64,000 bases of DNA from Anticarsia gemmatalis (lineage: Eukaryota; Arthropoda; Insecta; Lepidoptera; Erebidae): NCBI RefSeq assembly GCF_050436995.1, contig NC_134766.1:4278001-4342000 (forward strand). Direction: 5' to 3'. A program made the translations under genes and the position numbers. The notes below the pieces were generated by a model. The model did not search any database and was not told the DNA's origin. It was given only the letters and a program-made list of their open reading frames with translations. Position 1 is the first letter of the stretch. Each line of letters begins with the position of its first letter. This document shows, piece after piece, positions 1 to 12,100 of this stretch.

Positions 1-352
1 GTTATGTAAACTACAATTAAATGAGATCGCAAACAGTCTACCTGTAAATAATACAAGAATGAACAAAACAAACTACAACTACACACAATGAAATTACACA
101 ATTTCTTATAAGAACCGTAGTTTTTATTGCATTTATTTTTTGAAACATAAAGAGTAATCGAATTGCTGGTTCACGCTTTTCGATATCGCAAACTTTTTTG
201 TTTATAGGTACTTTTCCTCTGAGATTTTTAATAATGACCTTAGATATATAAAATCGATCAAACGTTATATGAAAATGAGCCAAGTGCATGCAAAAAGCGG
301 TTAAAAGAAAGATGAAAAACATGCTGTTAGTAGTTGTTAGCGCCAAAGCCAT
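1..352 (-). CDS. Small secreted or membrane protein, 5' part only (gene runs off the left edge)
   Basis: Not recognised. A minus-strand frame opens with ATG at 352 and starts with a hydrophobic signal-like stretch (residues ~10-30, MFFIFLLTAFCMHL region), followed by FDRFYISK. The coding exon has a strong acceptor: a T-rich tract ending in ttctattcag puts the exon start at 376, leaving 24 nt of 5'UTR before the ATG. A second acceptor (ttgtattatttacag) lies at 40-42, so the next exon probably starts at 39 and continues past the window edge (VDCLRSHL in phase 0). The donor of the first coding exon is unclear: gtcatt after YISK, or gtacct after NLRGK, both phase 0. The frame also stays open through this gap, so the intron is inferred. 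A 5' noncoding exon and TATA-like promoter lie at 1297-1400. Supported as a gene by splice signals; family unknown. Confidence 0.4.
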
Positions 353-376
353 GCTGACAGCCGACCCACAACCAAC

Positions 377-1290
377 CTGAATAGAAAAAGAAAAAGAAAC
401 AAAAATTAATGAAAATATCTACTAATAACATAGGTATTTCATGCAAGTTAAAATGAAGACGTCAACCATGCTTCAGGGTTTAAACCCTTACAGTGATTTA
501 GTCTTTCAGCCGATAGTTACTTTACGCTTCAAATTATTGTTCTAGGAAATATTCGTTCATTTAATCTGGTCTTTAGCTACCATTTGCGATACGAATGCGC
601 CCAATATAAAATTACGATACAGTATGCAAAACAATATTTGCATAAATTAAAGTTGAATCAAAATATAAAACAAATTACATAATAAGATGGACAGAGCGTT
701 TAATTGCAATACATTTCCTATTAAACAAATCAATTGATGAAGAACTCTTAACCCACATAATACCTTCGTATGAATAATACACGATTCATTGTAACGCATC
801 TAATGGCGATTTGCATACAACTCTTAAACAAGATTATTATGCAAATGTAATAACTATCGATAAGTGTCATCAATTTGTTTTTTATGTCGATATCTGCCCA
901 CATGCTTTTATCGGGTTCATTTTACATTAATTAGTTACTTTGAGGTACACAGGTGCATACCAGATCTAGGTACGTATTGATAGGTCCTTTCTGTGTTAAG
1001 TACCTGAAAATTTCATTGAAGACAAAGAGTATCTGATAGCCGAATGTACTTGCAGTAATACCGCTTTAGTTGAAGACAGGCTAAAACCTAACTAATTAGG
1101 TACAGAGGTATGGAGAACATAGGTACCTATCACTGCACATGTTAGGTATGTACCGAGTGCTACAGAGTACGTAGGTACTTACTGCATCAAATCAGATTGA
1201 ATCTTAACAGGTACAAGCCGAACACTTTCCATTCAGTGACAACACTTGCATAACAAGTATTATAGCGTAAATACGAGAAGTGAATACATC
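377..1290 (-). other. Intron of the left-edge gene
   Basis: AT-rich sequence between the inferred noncoding exon and the coding exon. Several short ggtac/gtacc words recur at 950-1190. No gene or clear repeat seen. Confidence 0.3.
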
Positions 1291-1296
1291 ACTCAC

Positions 1297-1400
1297 CGAG
1301 CACAGGTGACGAGATGACGACTCAGCGGCCACTTGCAACCGATTGCAGCATCACTAACGGACAACGCTCACACCACACTCACTCGCAAAATATATATACC
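1297..1400 (-). promoter_or_regulatory. TATA-like promoter and noncoding first exon of the left-edge gene
   Basis: On the minus strand a TATA-like run (tatatatatttt, about 1389-1400) is followed some 30 nt downstream by a GC-richer stretch that ends in a consensus donor (gtgagt, 1296-1291). The likely noncoding exon is ~1360-1297. It would splice to the acceptor at 377-379, 24 nt before the ATG at 352. Spacing and splice signals are seen; transcription is inferred. Confidence 0.4.
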
Positions 1401-2335
1401 ACAAACAAATATACATAAACAAAAAACCCAACGGTCCAGAAACCCGTTCTCAACACGAGTAGCGGGGCTCGCACTTGTTGCAAAACTAACTAAAGTCGTT
1501 TAACACACAGAAATATCAACGAAAATACGAACAGTCGTTTTATAATCGATTTTTTTTACTCTTCTTTCTTCTATTGTTCACTACACAAACTCGATAACTT
1601 GCCAATACTTTGTAACACTTTTTTTAATAAAAGCCCAAGTTTGTTTGATTGTTTAGATTTATTTTTCATTTAATAAAATAAATTATAATTATTTAACTGA
1701 TCTGTCAATGTCCATTCAGCCACCTCAGCTGTGCGCGCTTGCGCGTAACGAACGTAGCGGCAACGCCACCTGGCTGCGCAAGCCAAACTGACATGAACGG
1801 TGACGGGCGGGCGGGACCGCACGCAGGGATGCAAGCCTACAAAAATACTTGCTTTTACGCACAATGTTGCCGGTTCTAGAGCCTTCAAAAAGTATGCAGT
1901 AGAGAGATAAATTGTAATTTATAATAGAAACGAAAGAGCTATAGAAGAGAGCCCAACAAACGCTAATGTTATTGTTTCAAATAAATTTAGGTTACTTAGT
2001 TTAATAAATGCAACATCGTTACTTTTGTACCATAATGTTTTTAGGACGGCCTCTTTGCAAATATCTTGCCTAGCCATCGCGATGACAACTTCATTCATTT
2101 CATTTGGTACGAAATTCGAAAAGCGATTTCAAATAAAAGAAAAAAATATATCATGTATCTATCAAAAAAGAGGAAAATTTTGTTATTGTAGATTTAACCA
2201 CCAATGTCTTTCAAATTGTCGTCGTTTTTATTAACAGTTTTACCGTTAATTTTTCTCTTAAAATTTAGTGACTATTATATTAGTTCGTTTCTTATTCTAA
2301 AGATAATTAATTGTATGTGTGAAATGTCACATTGA
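1401..2335. other. Intergenic region with a CpG-rich patch
   Basis: The patch at about 1710-1870 is GC- and CpG-rich (gcgcgcttgcgcg, gacgggcgggcggg) inside AT-rich DNA, so it may be the promoter or first noncoding exon of the plus-strand gene starting at 2336. An in-frame TGA at 2333 directly precedes that ATG. No other gene seen. Confidence 0.3.
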
Positions 2336-5300
2336 ATGAGCTTCGAAGTGGATCGGTACTCGTCTGCGTGGGCACATATCGCCCTGTGTGCGGATCTCAC
2401 ATGGGCTACAGAACCTCCCGATGAATTCATTATAGCTAACCAGGTACCGAAACACCTACATGATCAGATTCTCGTAAAACTTGTGGAAATGTCTCCAAAT
2501 CTGCTGTCATTGATATTTTGATGTTCTTTCAGCGTCTCTGGGCACAACATTGTCGTGTCTCACAAGTTCTACAGGACACAACATCAGAATCACAAAGTTT
2601 GCAAACGAATAATCAATGCGAATTGACAGGTACGTTGGAGAGCTAAGTTCTGTGCTAAATGAACTTCTTGAAGGGCTAAAGTGAAGATCTATGAGGTATT
2701 GTTTGTAAGAGCGACTTGTATGGACTGACTGTTATTTTTTCCAACACTCTGGTCGATTCTGTGCCTGGGCATAAACGCAAGAGATGGTTGTTAAAGTCTC
2801 CTAAAGAATACTATCTTAAGCCTAAGAGACGGTTACCTAACACTAGAATGATACTTTTTCTAGTCCCGTCTAGAAAGCATACCTTACGTCTTTTTTTTAA
2901 ATCTGTTTCCGTTATTATTGAAATTTCTTTTTGCCCTCGCACCATCGAACCTTCCAGAAGGTTCCAAAGCAAATGATCCTCATTGCAATTTATTTTGTAG
3001 ACAATAAGCGTGCTATATCAAGCCAAAGCCAAGAAAATGGAAGCGGTAGTGGCAGAAAAAGTGTGAAAGACGTTATACCTGAGTCAAGACTGGCACAATT
3101 TTATGGAAACTTTTATTACGACGAAGTCAGGTTACTATCATTATACATTTATAGACTAGCTACAATAAGGCTCCGTTTTGATTATACCACTCGAATTAAG
3201 CGAACTTTTGGGTGCCAAACAATTGTCTGGAGCATACGTACGAGTTTGTTGTTTGCACGTTAACCTATGCCGTTTAATTCTAGTTGTATTCTATTAATTC
3301 TCATACCTCAACAATGACGAAATTCAAGTGTTACGGTACCTGTTTGAAAACAATCTTCCGGATATCTAAGCTAAGTTTTGATTCCCGTCGTCTTCATATT
3401 GTGTGACTGAAATACACTTTTTGATATGCTTCCATCACGCTTCTCGCACCTGCCTGTCACAATACCTACCTAATTGGTTTTTTGATATTTTACTTTCGCG
3501 TCGTTATAAGTAGGTATCATGCATAATATTGCAGCGACACTAGAATATTTTTGCGTTTGGCGGTAAAAATGATAGGATTGACAGATGATGCTTTTTTTTT
3601 CATAGACAACTTGATTGATTGATTGTTTTTTTTTCTAGAGAGAAATGTTACACAAGTACTAATGAGAGGACAAACTTGCGAGGCTACAACGGGCAAGGTT
3701 GCGAAAACTCTGACCTCACGGAATGTTGGATGTTACCTGAGGTAACATTTTTAAAGCATTTGATTTTCAGTTACAAAGTTACCGTATTTTGGTGCACTAC
3801 TAGATCCCTTGGTTTTAAACCCAGTAGATCAGATATTAGGTATATATACTTACCACTTCTGACCATCAATGGATAGGACTTCAGGTAACTAAAGCATGGT
3901 GAAGTCCTAGTAGGTATTCAATGCCACTCATTGCAGTGCCTGGAGAATTAAAAAGTTTCTAAATCTATTCTTAATTTGCGTACTTATACCTACTTACGTA
4001 TTTTACAAGCATTATTGTTAGTTTATTTTCCATCCAGGTGGAATATTGGTTCCGCAAGTTGGTAGACGAGTCATCGGAGCGCAGCATGTTTCCACGTCGC
4101 CGTCGTCAATACCGGATGTTGCCCGACGAGGATTTGTGCGTCTTTTCCCTCTTTATCACTATCTTACCTTTTATATAGCTTAACTCTTTTACTATTTCTT
4201 CAAAAACCTATTCTCGTGCAATGCTATTGTAACTGAGAGCATCAAAGAATTATCTTCATGAAGTCAACATTGGTTTACTTAATCTACTAGGTCTACTTAC
4301 AAAAATATTTTAAAGTATCCGAGTAGTGTAATTAATTGGCACCGATCGGCAGCTAGCGAGCGCTGGGGCCCGAGTTCGGGGCGCGCCGCCGGTGAAGAAG
4401 CGGTATTGGCGGCCCGTGTAATGAGCGTGCGGGCGCTCTGGGCCCCGCCTAGCCAGTCTCGGGCCCCCCCAGCGCACACGCCGCGGGCCCCCAGCCCCCC
4501 GACCGTGTCAAGAAAGATGCGCGCCAGGCGTCGGCAGCCAAGACGCCTCACAGCGCTTGCGCCGCCTCCGCCCGCGTATTGCCTGGATGTACCCGCTCAG
4601 CTCTTTTGCGACCCTAGTTGCAAGGTTTGTGTTTTAGACCTTCTTAAACATTTGGTAGACCATCGTTGGATACAACAAAATACTACGTTAACTCATTCAT
4701 CTAATCAAAATTGACTAGCTCGTCTCAAAGGTTTTATCACATCTTAGATTCTTCGAAGATGACTAAATGTTAACTTTGCATTCACAGTTTCAGTTTGATC
4801 CACCGCGACCGCCTCAACTGACGGAATGTCAGCGAGCGATGGGTCGTCTGTCAGCGAGCGTGCAAGCTGTGATGCGTGCGTCAGCGGCGCGGTGTCCCCC
4901 GTACCGCGGCACCAACGTGAGCCGGTACGCGCCCACCGGCCAGCGCCCCGCGCGCTGTCCTGACCGCCGGTATGGCGTCTGGTGGCCCAGGGACCACCCG
5001 TCACCGCGCCTCGACCACCGGTTTCAACTCACACATATCAATCATACTGCTGCCAGCACTAGTCAAAAATCTTTACCTCGAACAGAGCCAGAGGAAAGCA
5101 AAAAGGAAGATCCTCCTACACCAGAGAAGGAAAGCAGTAGTACAAATGAGCAGGCTCAAGTATCTGAGGCCGAGCCTCAAACGTTACAAGAGGATAAACC
5201 AGAAAGTCCGAAAACCCAAGATAAGACTGTAGTGGACACCCAGCTGCCGTCAACCAGCGCAGCTGCAATGGAAACTGGCTTACGGAAGAAACGTCTATAT

Positions 5301-6119
5301 AGCACAGTACTTAGCATGAGCGCGCCAGCACCTATTGGTTTGACTCCAGTAGTCAGATTAGCGCAGAAACTCGTAACACCTGGTCTCCTCAAACTGAACC
5401 CTAAGATGGTACTTCCTGGCAGTAGAGTCGGCCGACCACCAAATGTCGACCACAAGTTTGAGGAATTAGAAAAAGAGGCGCTTGAGCAGTACAAAGCTTC
5501 TGATGAGAGTATAGACACTAAATTTCGGGAACTAGAAAAGCAAGCTGTCGAACAATACAGTACGAGCAACAGTAACACCAGTTGCAGTAGCGGCAACTCA
5601 GCAGAGAAACGCACATCTAGTTCACCTTCTGAGAGTGATACGAAAAGCAAGCAGTCAGCAAAATTTCATAAGGAAAAACCGGTCGACAGTGTTGTAATAT
5701 ACTCCCAAAATTTTCCCGATCTAAATTCCAAGGGGCAAACGTCCAGTGTCATGAATTTAAAAAACTTCCACACCCCCCCGAGGGGGGAAAAAAAGGAGCA
5801 AACCCATAGACCGAGTAAGAGCTTGCGAAGTTTGAAGAACGATTCCCAGCGAGCGGCGTCCGATACGGACTACGAGGGCAGGGAATCAAATTTGAAGGGG
5901 AATCATAAAGGTCCCATGCGGTGGACACTACATGTGGTGCCGCCGAAGAAGCGGCACCTGACACTGTGCGTGTCGGACTTCTCATCGGACGAGGAACTAG
6001 AGGAGGGGACCGTGTCGATGAAGGACGCGGGGCCGTGCATCAAGAACCATGTGGCCGGCAAGGTGAAGATGTCGGCGCACGGGGGCGGAGACCTCCACCC
6101 CATCATGCGCAAGACGTAG
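2336..6119 (+). CDS. Uncharacterised seven-exon gene, 711 residues
   Basis: Family not recognised. Exons 2336-2443, 2533-2629, 3001-3130, 3639-3741, 4038-4135, 4357-4624 and 4788-6119 sum to 2136 nt and keep one open frame; split codons close at each join (phases 0,1,2,0,2,0). The ATG has an in-frame TGA just upstream. The weakest join is the exon 6 acceptor (gcagctag, poor pyrimidine tract); the AG four bases earlier would create a stop. Visible features: an N-terminal motif with AWAHIALCADLTW; YWFRKLVDE (exon 5); a GC-rich exon 6 coding an Arg/Pro/Ala-rich stretch; PPRPPQLTECQRAMGRL at the start of exon 7; an acidic, Ser-rich disordered middle; and two tandem helical repeats near residues 490-530 (KFEELEKEALEQY, then KFRELEKQAVEQY). 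The C-terminus is basic then acidic (KKRHLTL, SDEELEEG). No membrane segment or signal peptide. Probably nuclear and disordered, by inference only. Confidence 0.65.
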
Positions 6120-7138
6120 CAGAGTCGAGGAGACGTCGCGTGCGCGGCGTCCCACCCCCGCAGACCGACTGCTACTTAGAGAGTTTACACGCACTCCTAC
6201 TCCCGCCACTGACTGTTGGAGAGGACGGTGGTATATTGTTGAGCAGAGTCGGTCACAGCGAAGCATACACCGTGAAGTAGTCGTATTAGTAAATTGATTA
6301 GTGTGTGGCGTACTGATATATTTTTGACAGGTTTATATGAAGCGTCCGTCAACTCTGAGTGGTCGGAGTTAGTTTTTGATATAATTATTGTGAATCGAGT
6401 TTTAGTGGGATCCCTCGCAGACATGTATCGAACTATTGTCGTGACCGGCGCGTGCACCGTGTTCCGATAAAGCTGTTTTAGCAATGTGCTTATTTTTACT
6501 AGTCATAAATGCTTTGTATATATATTTTTGTATTTTTGACTTTATTATTGAATAAGAAAAACAATTTCAGTTCATAAACAACGTTACATTACAAAAATTG
6601 AATTCTTTAGGTAATTATGAAGATAAAATAAAATTTTATATGAATATTTCAAACTTCAGGGTGTTATTTGATAGCATAAGTGGGTTTAAGTCCAACTTAA
6701 TTTTAATTAATATTAGAAGTCAAGCCTCATTCAATTTCCAAATATTTTCGTTTGTCTCTACTCGTTCTCTGGTAGCAAAAATTAATTAAATATCAGAATG
6801 AGATGCTAAGATACTTTCTAGGCTAGACGTAGAACGCTAGTTATAGCCTAGCTACCCGCGACTTTAATAGCTTTTTAATCCTAGGTCTTTAGCTATTCCC
6901 ATGTCAAACTTCATCCAAACAGGTTCAGTAGTTTCACCACTTTTACTGAACAAACAAACAGACTTCTGCATTTAAAATATTCGTGTATAGGAATAAAACA
7001 GCATGATAAAAAATATCCAACAAATATTATATTAACTTTGGAATAAAAATAGAATGCATTAAGTCTTAAACATACAAGCTCTGAACATATCACTATACAT
7101 ACACCATTACCCGAGTGATTGAGAACAGAACTGAATCA
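6120..7138. other. Region between the convergent 711-residue gene and dysbindin
   Basis: Holds the 3'UTR of the plus-strand gene and, on the other strand, the 3'UTR of dysbindin. AT-rich. No additional coding frame or repeat is supportable here. Confidence 0.4.
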
Positions 7139-8751
7139 TCAACTATCAAGGAATTTCTCCAGGTCTGTGCTGTCGGTGTCCAGCTGGATCTGTTCTAGAG
7201 TTACCTTCGGGGTTGATGGTTTATCTGAAAATTAAAATTATTATTGACTCAATGTATAAATCTATGGGACAGGTTCCTTACTGCTTACAAACTAACTCCC
7301 TGTCACAAGAAAGAAATAAAAACCCTTTACACAATAGTTGTATTAATAGTGACTTACCCTCTTATTCATAAAAATATATGAAGTTATGAAAGGCTTATAA
7401 AGTGTTTTGTTTCTATCACTCCTAAGCGAAATGAAAAAGAGAAAACATTATAGTAGCTTTTTAACTAAAATAGGTTTATAGTGTCAATAGTGTGTTTATG
7501 AATAAGAGGGTAATACTATAAATTTGTCTAAGGAACCAGTACTGCTCTACATAGAGTTATAGCATCGACTAGGAGGGGTTTCACCTCTGATAGGAGCCTA
7601 TGGTTTATAGCAACACAAGGGAACCAGTATAAAACTCCATCACATAGGATAGTTTGTTGAAATCATACCATCTATAAAAATGTTTGTTTTGTTTGTGAAC
7701 ATCTACAAAACTACTGCAGTAATGAATGCATATCTCAAATTCTATACTGTAACACAACATATTGAAATCCTTTTATGCCAATATGAAGTTCCATTATCCA
7801 GTGCGTATAAGTTAAGTTGTTGGCATGTACAATGTACAAAATACTTTTTACACAAATTGAAAGTAGGAAGATCATAAAAAAGGTTTTGAAAACAAGCAGG
7901 TAACTATAGTATTAACTTACTAGTAGATAAGCTGCCACTGGCCAGATACCTGGCCACATCCTGCTGGAATGCCACAGAGCTCTGTTCCCTCTTGTTCTGC
8001 AACTCTGCTAGCTGCTGTCTCTCTCGCTCATAGCTCATCTGTGTGTTCTCTCTCGCTAGCTTGTTGCGAACATCCTCTAAGGCAACTGGAAGAAAAGAAT
8101 TAAATTAAAAATTAGATAGTTATAAAGATGGAGCATGTATTTAGTGACTCGGTGTTCATTTGTAGGTAAAAATAAATCTTCCAATTAGATGAGTATTGGA
8201 GGTGAACCTTGGTTTAATAATAATGTGAAAAATCGTAAGCACTCACCCATTTTCTTCTCTTTATACATAGTTAAGTGATAGTGGTGGTCCAGTTTCCAGT
8301 TCTCCATCTTACTCCTCTCCACAATATCCTCAAACTCAACTAACTCATCCTCAACAGTCTTCAGTAGATCTTCTACATTCTTCAGACTGTCGATACACTG
8401 CGCCACAGTCGCCGTCAAAGTAGGAATCACGGCCAAATTTTGCGCCAATTCATTCGCACTTTGTAAACGAACCTTCGCCGATTCATGTAACTCCAGTATC
8501 AGTTTATCTACTTCATCAGCTGCCTTAGCGTTTACATCAGCGTTCTCGTGTATTTTCGCCCATTGTTCTTGGTATTTCTCTAACAAAGCTGCCCCAGCCC
8601 CGTAATTAACTTTGCTCTCGTGTACTACTTTCTGTTTATCTTTAAATATGTTTTTCACTTTCTGAACTTCCTGTAATGTTTGCCTTATGTTATTATTTGA
8701 CGTCAACCCATCTTGCACTACAGAAATAAACTCTTTTAAATTCCCTAACAT
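7139..8751 (-). CDS. Dysb: Dysbindin (BLOC-1 subunit), 251 residues
   Basis: Dysbindin belongs to the BLOC-1 complex, which sorts cargo to lysosome-related organelles (pigment granules in insects) and acts in synaptic homeostasis. Exons 8751-8247, 8085-7921 and 7224-7139 total 756 nt, with phase 1 at both joins and consensus gtgagt and gtaagt donors. The start is MLGNLKEF, resembling the vertebrate MLETLRE start; an upstream in-frame extension has no ATG. The family segment LLEKYQEQWAKIHE is followed by a long coiled coil (residues ~60-200) and then FQQDVARYLASGSLS, the conserved block ahead of the C-terminus. The last exon gives a short acidic tail ending LEKFLDS, as in the family; the long vertebrate C-terminal extension is absent, usual for insects. 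Divergent from HAUS5. A MITE lies in intron 2 (7357-7510). Confidence 0.9.
7357..7510. mobile_element. MITE family M, copy 1 (17-bp terminal inverted repeats)
   Basis: A 154-bp element with ends CCCTCTTATTCATAAA and the inverse TTTATGAATAAGAGGG, flanked by TA on both sides, which suggests a TA target duplication. It lies in dysbindin intron 2. Related copies are at 38597-38744 and 62798-62936. No coding capacity. Confidence 0.75.
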
Positions 8752-9198
8752 TATTTTAGAAGATTCAATAAATATCAACTAAATACGTCAACATTGTTTA
8801 CTTTGACATATGATTGACTGTCGTTGCTCAATTTCACATGACAGCACTGTCACACGCGAGTGGATCATCCTTTTTATTTAATGGCAAGGAAATAAAAAGC
8901 TACATCAGCCTAAAGCCAGCTATTCGCTTTCTTACTAGTTTAATTATATCTACTTTTGTACGATTATTATAATTCTAGGCTTTTAAGCTTGTTCAATCTA
9001 AATGTAATTACAAATTGATCGCATTAAAATGTGTCTACGCTTGATCGTGTATGTCTGGCTTTATTTCTCTCTGGTATCGTCTATCTGTCAATGATGTTTA
9101 TCTGTCAATTTTGAATTGAAATTTGTCTGTTGATATATTCCGTGATATCGCATTGTTTACTAATTTTCTGAAACAAAATATCGCTAAATACTTTCACA
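8752..9198. promoter_or_regulatory. Shared divergent promoter of dysbindin and HAUS5
   Basis: Only 447 bp separate the two start codons, which point away from each other, so both promoters and 5'UTRs must lie here. No clear TATA box; the sequence is AT-rich with the repeated words atctgtcaat and tctgtcaat at 9070-9110. Confidence 0.55.
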
Positions 9199-12100
9199 AT
9201 GAACGAGGAGAAGCTAACTAGTGATAAAGTGCCTCAAAAATTTGCGGAATGGCTTCTTTCAATGGGATGTCCATCAAATAAAGTGCCTTCAGTAGACAAA
9301 CTCGGAGAGTGAGTATTCTAAACCTCCAGAAAATAATAGTTAATTTCTTATTCTAACGTTCAATTCAATGTATCGTACTCCTATATTAAACAGCAGAATT
9401 GTAAAGTCATGTCATTTTGTTTAAAACATCAGACTTTAAATCATCTTTTGTAACATTTATTTAAATCTTTATTTTATTGTAATTCAATCATGAACTTAAT
9501 TCATACCGTCTAAAACATAATACAATGCGATGTGCGACACATTATTTTCCATCTATGCCAAAGTTGCTTGCTATAATAAATCAATCTCTTCCATAAATTA
9601 TTGTTATTTCTTTCAGAATGTGTAGAGGGCAATACTACATGGTGTGGCGCAGTCTGATGGAGCATGTGGAGCCTAAAGACACGATCAGACTCAAGAGACT
9701 GCAAGTATTCAATGATGATGTACAGCGATGTCAGAAAAGAAATGCTTTTTGTAAGGTAAAGTCAAAAGTAATATACAATTGAATTACTTGCTCTCCCACT
9801 GCTTGGTAATAGCCTCCTTTTCAAGAGGTTTCAGGCAGTTATGATACTCTCTGTTAGATTTGCTACACGCATAATTGGTTTTGCACCTTCGTAATATCTA
9901 TCAAACAACAAAACTGATACTCACTTGTTCTGCTTGAGCCAATTGAGTTCATCTACACATATTTGGTTTTGCCGCCTGGCTAAGCTGATTAATAACAAAC
10001 CAAATATCTGTGTAGCAAGCCTTAGGATTCCATGCAAATTCCTTATTCAGTTCTCATAAGCATCCAACAGTGGGCTACTAAAAGTTGAATACATAATCAG
10101 AAATCTACATCTGCTTATCCAACTCAAACAAAAATCATTTTGTTTCTTGTTTGACAACACTTTGTAATATTATAATGTGATTGCAGCCTGACTCAAGTGT
10201 AGTGGTACCTGAGGAGCTGTCACTATGGAAGCAACAGACAGAACTGAGAGAGAAGCTGCAAGACACTGAGGCAAGAGTCCTGCAGGCGAGACAACAGTGT
10301 GATGAGCTGGTGGACAAAGTGTCTAGTAAATGTAAGATGTTGTTGTAATTACTTTACTTATGTGATGTTCTGTGGCTAATACAGACACATTGATAGCTTT
10401 TAAATAGTAGAATTTTGTAATAAAATAATAAAAATATATTTAATCCATTACTGCTGGGCAAGGGTCTCCTCCTGTTAGGAGAGAGGGGTTAGACCATAAG
10501 TTGTATAATGTTATATTTTCTGGCTGATGAAGATTCATCCTACCAACATAAATAAGTTATCTATGCATAAATAACATTGTGTACACACAAACAACTATAA
10601 CAGAAAACCGTATTTGAATGTTTTTATCAATGCTTTAAAGTCATTCTGTGTGTTGTTGTACCATTGCTGCTGCCTGTAACTTTCAGCAGTATGTACAATG
10701 TAGACAGATGACTAGAAGCATTTTCACGGGAACCTAACCAAATATAACAGACTAGCTAACCTACGAAACTTCGCTTGCGTCACATAAAAGAGAATGGGTC
10801 ATAATATTTTCCCTGTTTTTGTAACACTTTTCGTTGTTACTCTGCTACTCATGGCTGTAGCGTGACGTTATATAGCCTTATGCCTTCCTCGATAAATGGT
10901 ATATTCAACACAAAAAGAATATTTCAATTCGAACCAGTAGTTCCTGAGATTAGCGCGCTCAAACAAACAAACGCTTCAGCTTTATAATATTAGTACAGAT
11001 AGTTGAAACATTGCAGTGTCTCACCGCAATCTATCCCGGGTGCGAGTGCAAGACGCGCAACGCCGCGCGTGGTTGCTACAGCAGGTGGCGGACGAACTGC
11101 GCAACAAGAAGGACAACTTGATGGAGACCAGGTCCATTGCTGACTCCATATGCTGTATAGACAGTAGTGTTGATATTGAAGTAAGTATTAGGTCGCGATA
11201 AAAATCTTTTCGCATTATAGTATATATACAGGGTGTCCCAAAACTCAACGATAATCCGAGACAGGATGAAAGGCCAAGTCATACCGGTTCTAGGAAAAAA
11301 AAAAAAAAATCCATATCACTTAGTTCTGCAATAATAGACATTTTTCAAAAAAGTTGAAATATTTTTAATAGCAATAAAAGTGGCAAGTGTTGCACCATTT
11401 TGTAATCTTGATTAAATGCGCCAACTTTTGAAATAACTTGCCAAGGGTAGTGTAGTACATTTTTTTTCCAATATGAAGCGTCAAAGTTAACTAACGATAT
11501 TTTTGTGAACCATGACTCACTAAAACTTAACTTTTTTTAGTAAATTAACAATGTTTTGTGCATTAATTTGTTTTACGATTAATAGCATATTTAATAAAGA
11601 TCCCAAAATTAAAAAAAACGCCGCGAAATTGTGACATTACTGATCACAGGACTTGAAAATGCGACCAAGGGTGTGGAATTTCAACTTTTTTGAAAAATGT
11701 CTATTATTGCAGAACTAAGTGATATGGATTTTTTTTTTTTTTCCTAGAACCGGTATGACTTGGCCTTTCATCCTGTCTCGGATTATCGTTGAGTTTTGGG
11801 ACACCCTGTATATGAACTTGTAATAAAATCTTTTCTCTACACAAAAAAGCTCGATATTTGGGTACCTCACAAGCTCACTGAAAGAAACCTATTGCAGGGG
11901 CCGAAACAGGTCAGTAAAGTCAGTAAAAGTCAGTATTTTTGGACCTGGTCAGTAAAAGTCAGTATTTTAGAAAATCGGTCAGTATTGTCAGTATTTTTCC
12001 AAACTCACACACGTTTTTTTTTGGTTTTCCTTTGCTGTTGGCCAATCTTACATTCTCGATTTGCCCAGTAATCATATCAGAGGGCTGCTTTGGATGCTCG

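Noticed and set aside
5177..5650. 157-codon minus-strand frame
   Set aside because: Antisense to exon 7 of the 711-residue gene, low-complexity Ser/Leu composition, no splice support.
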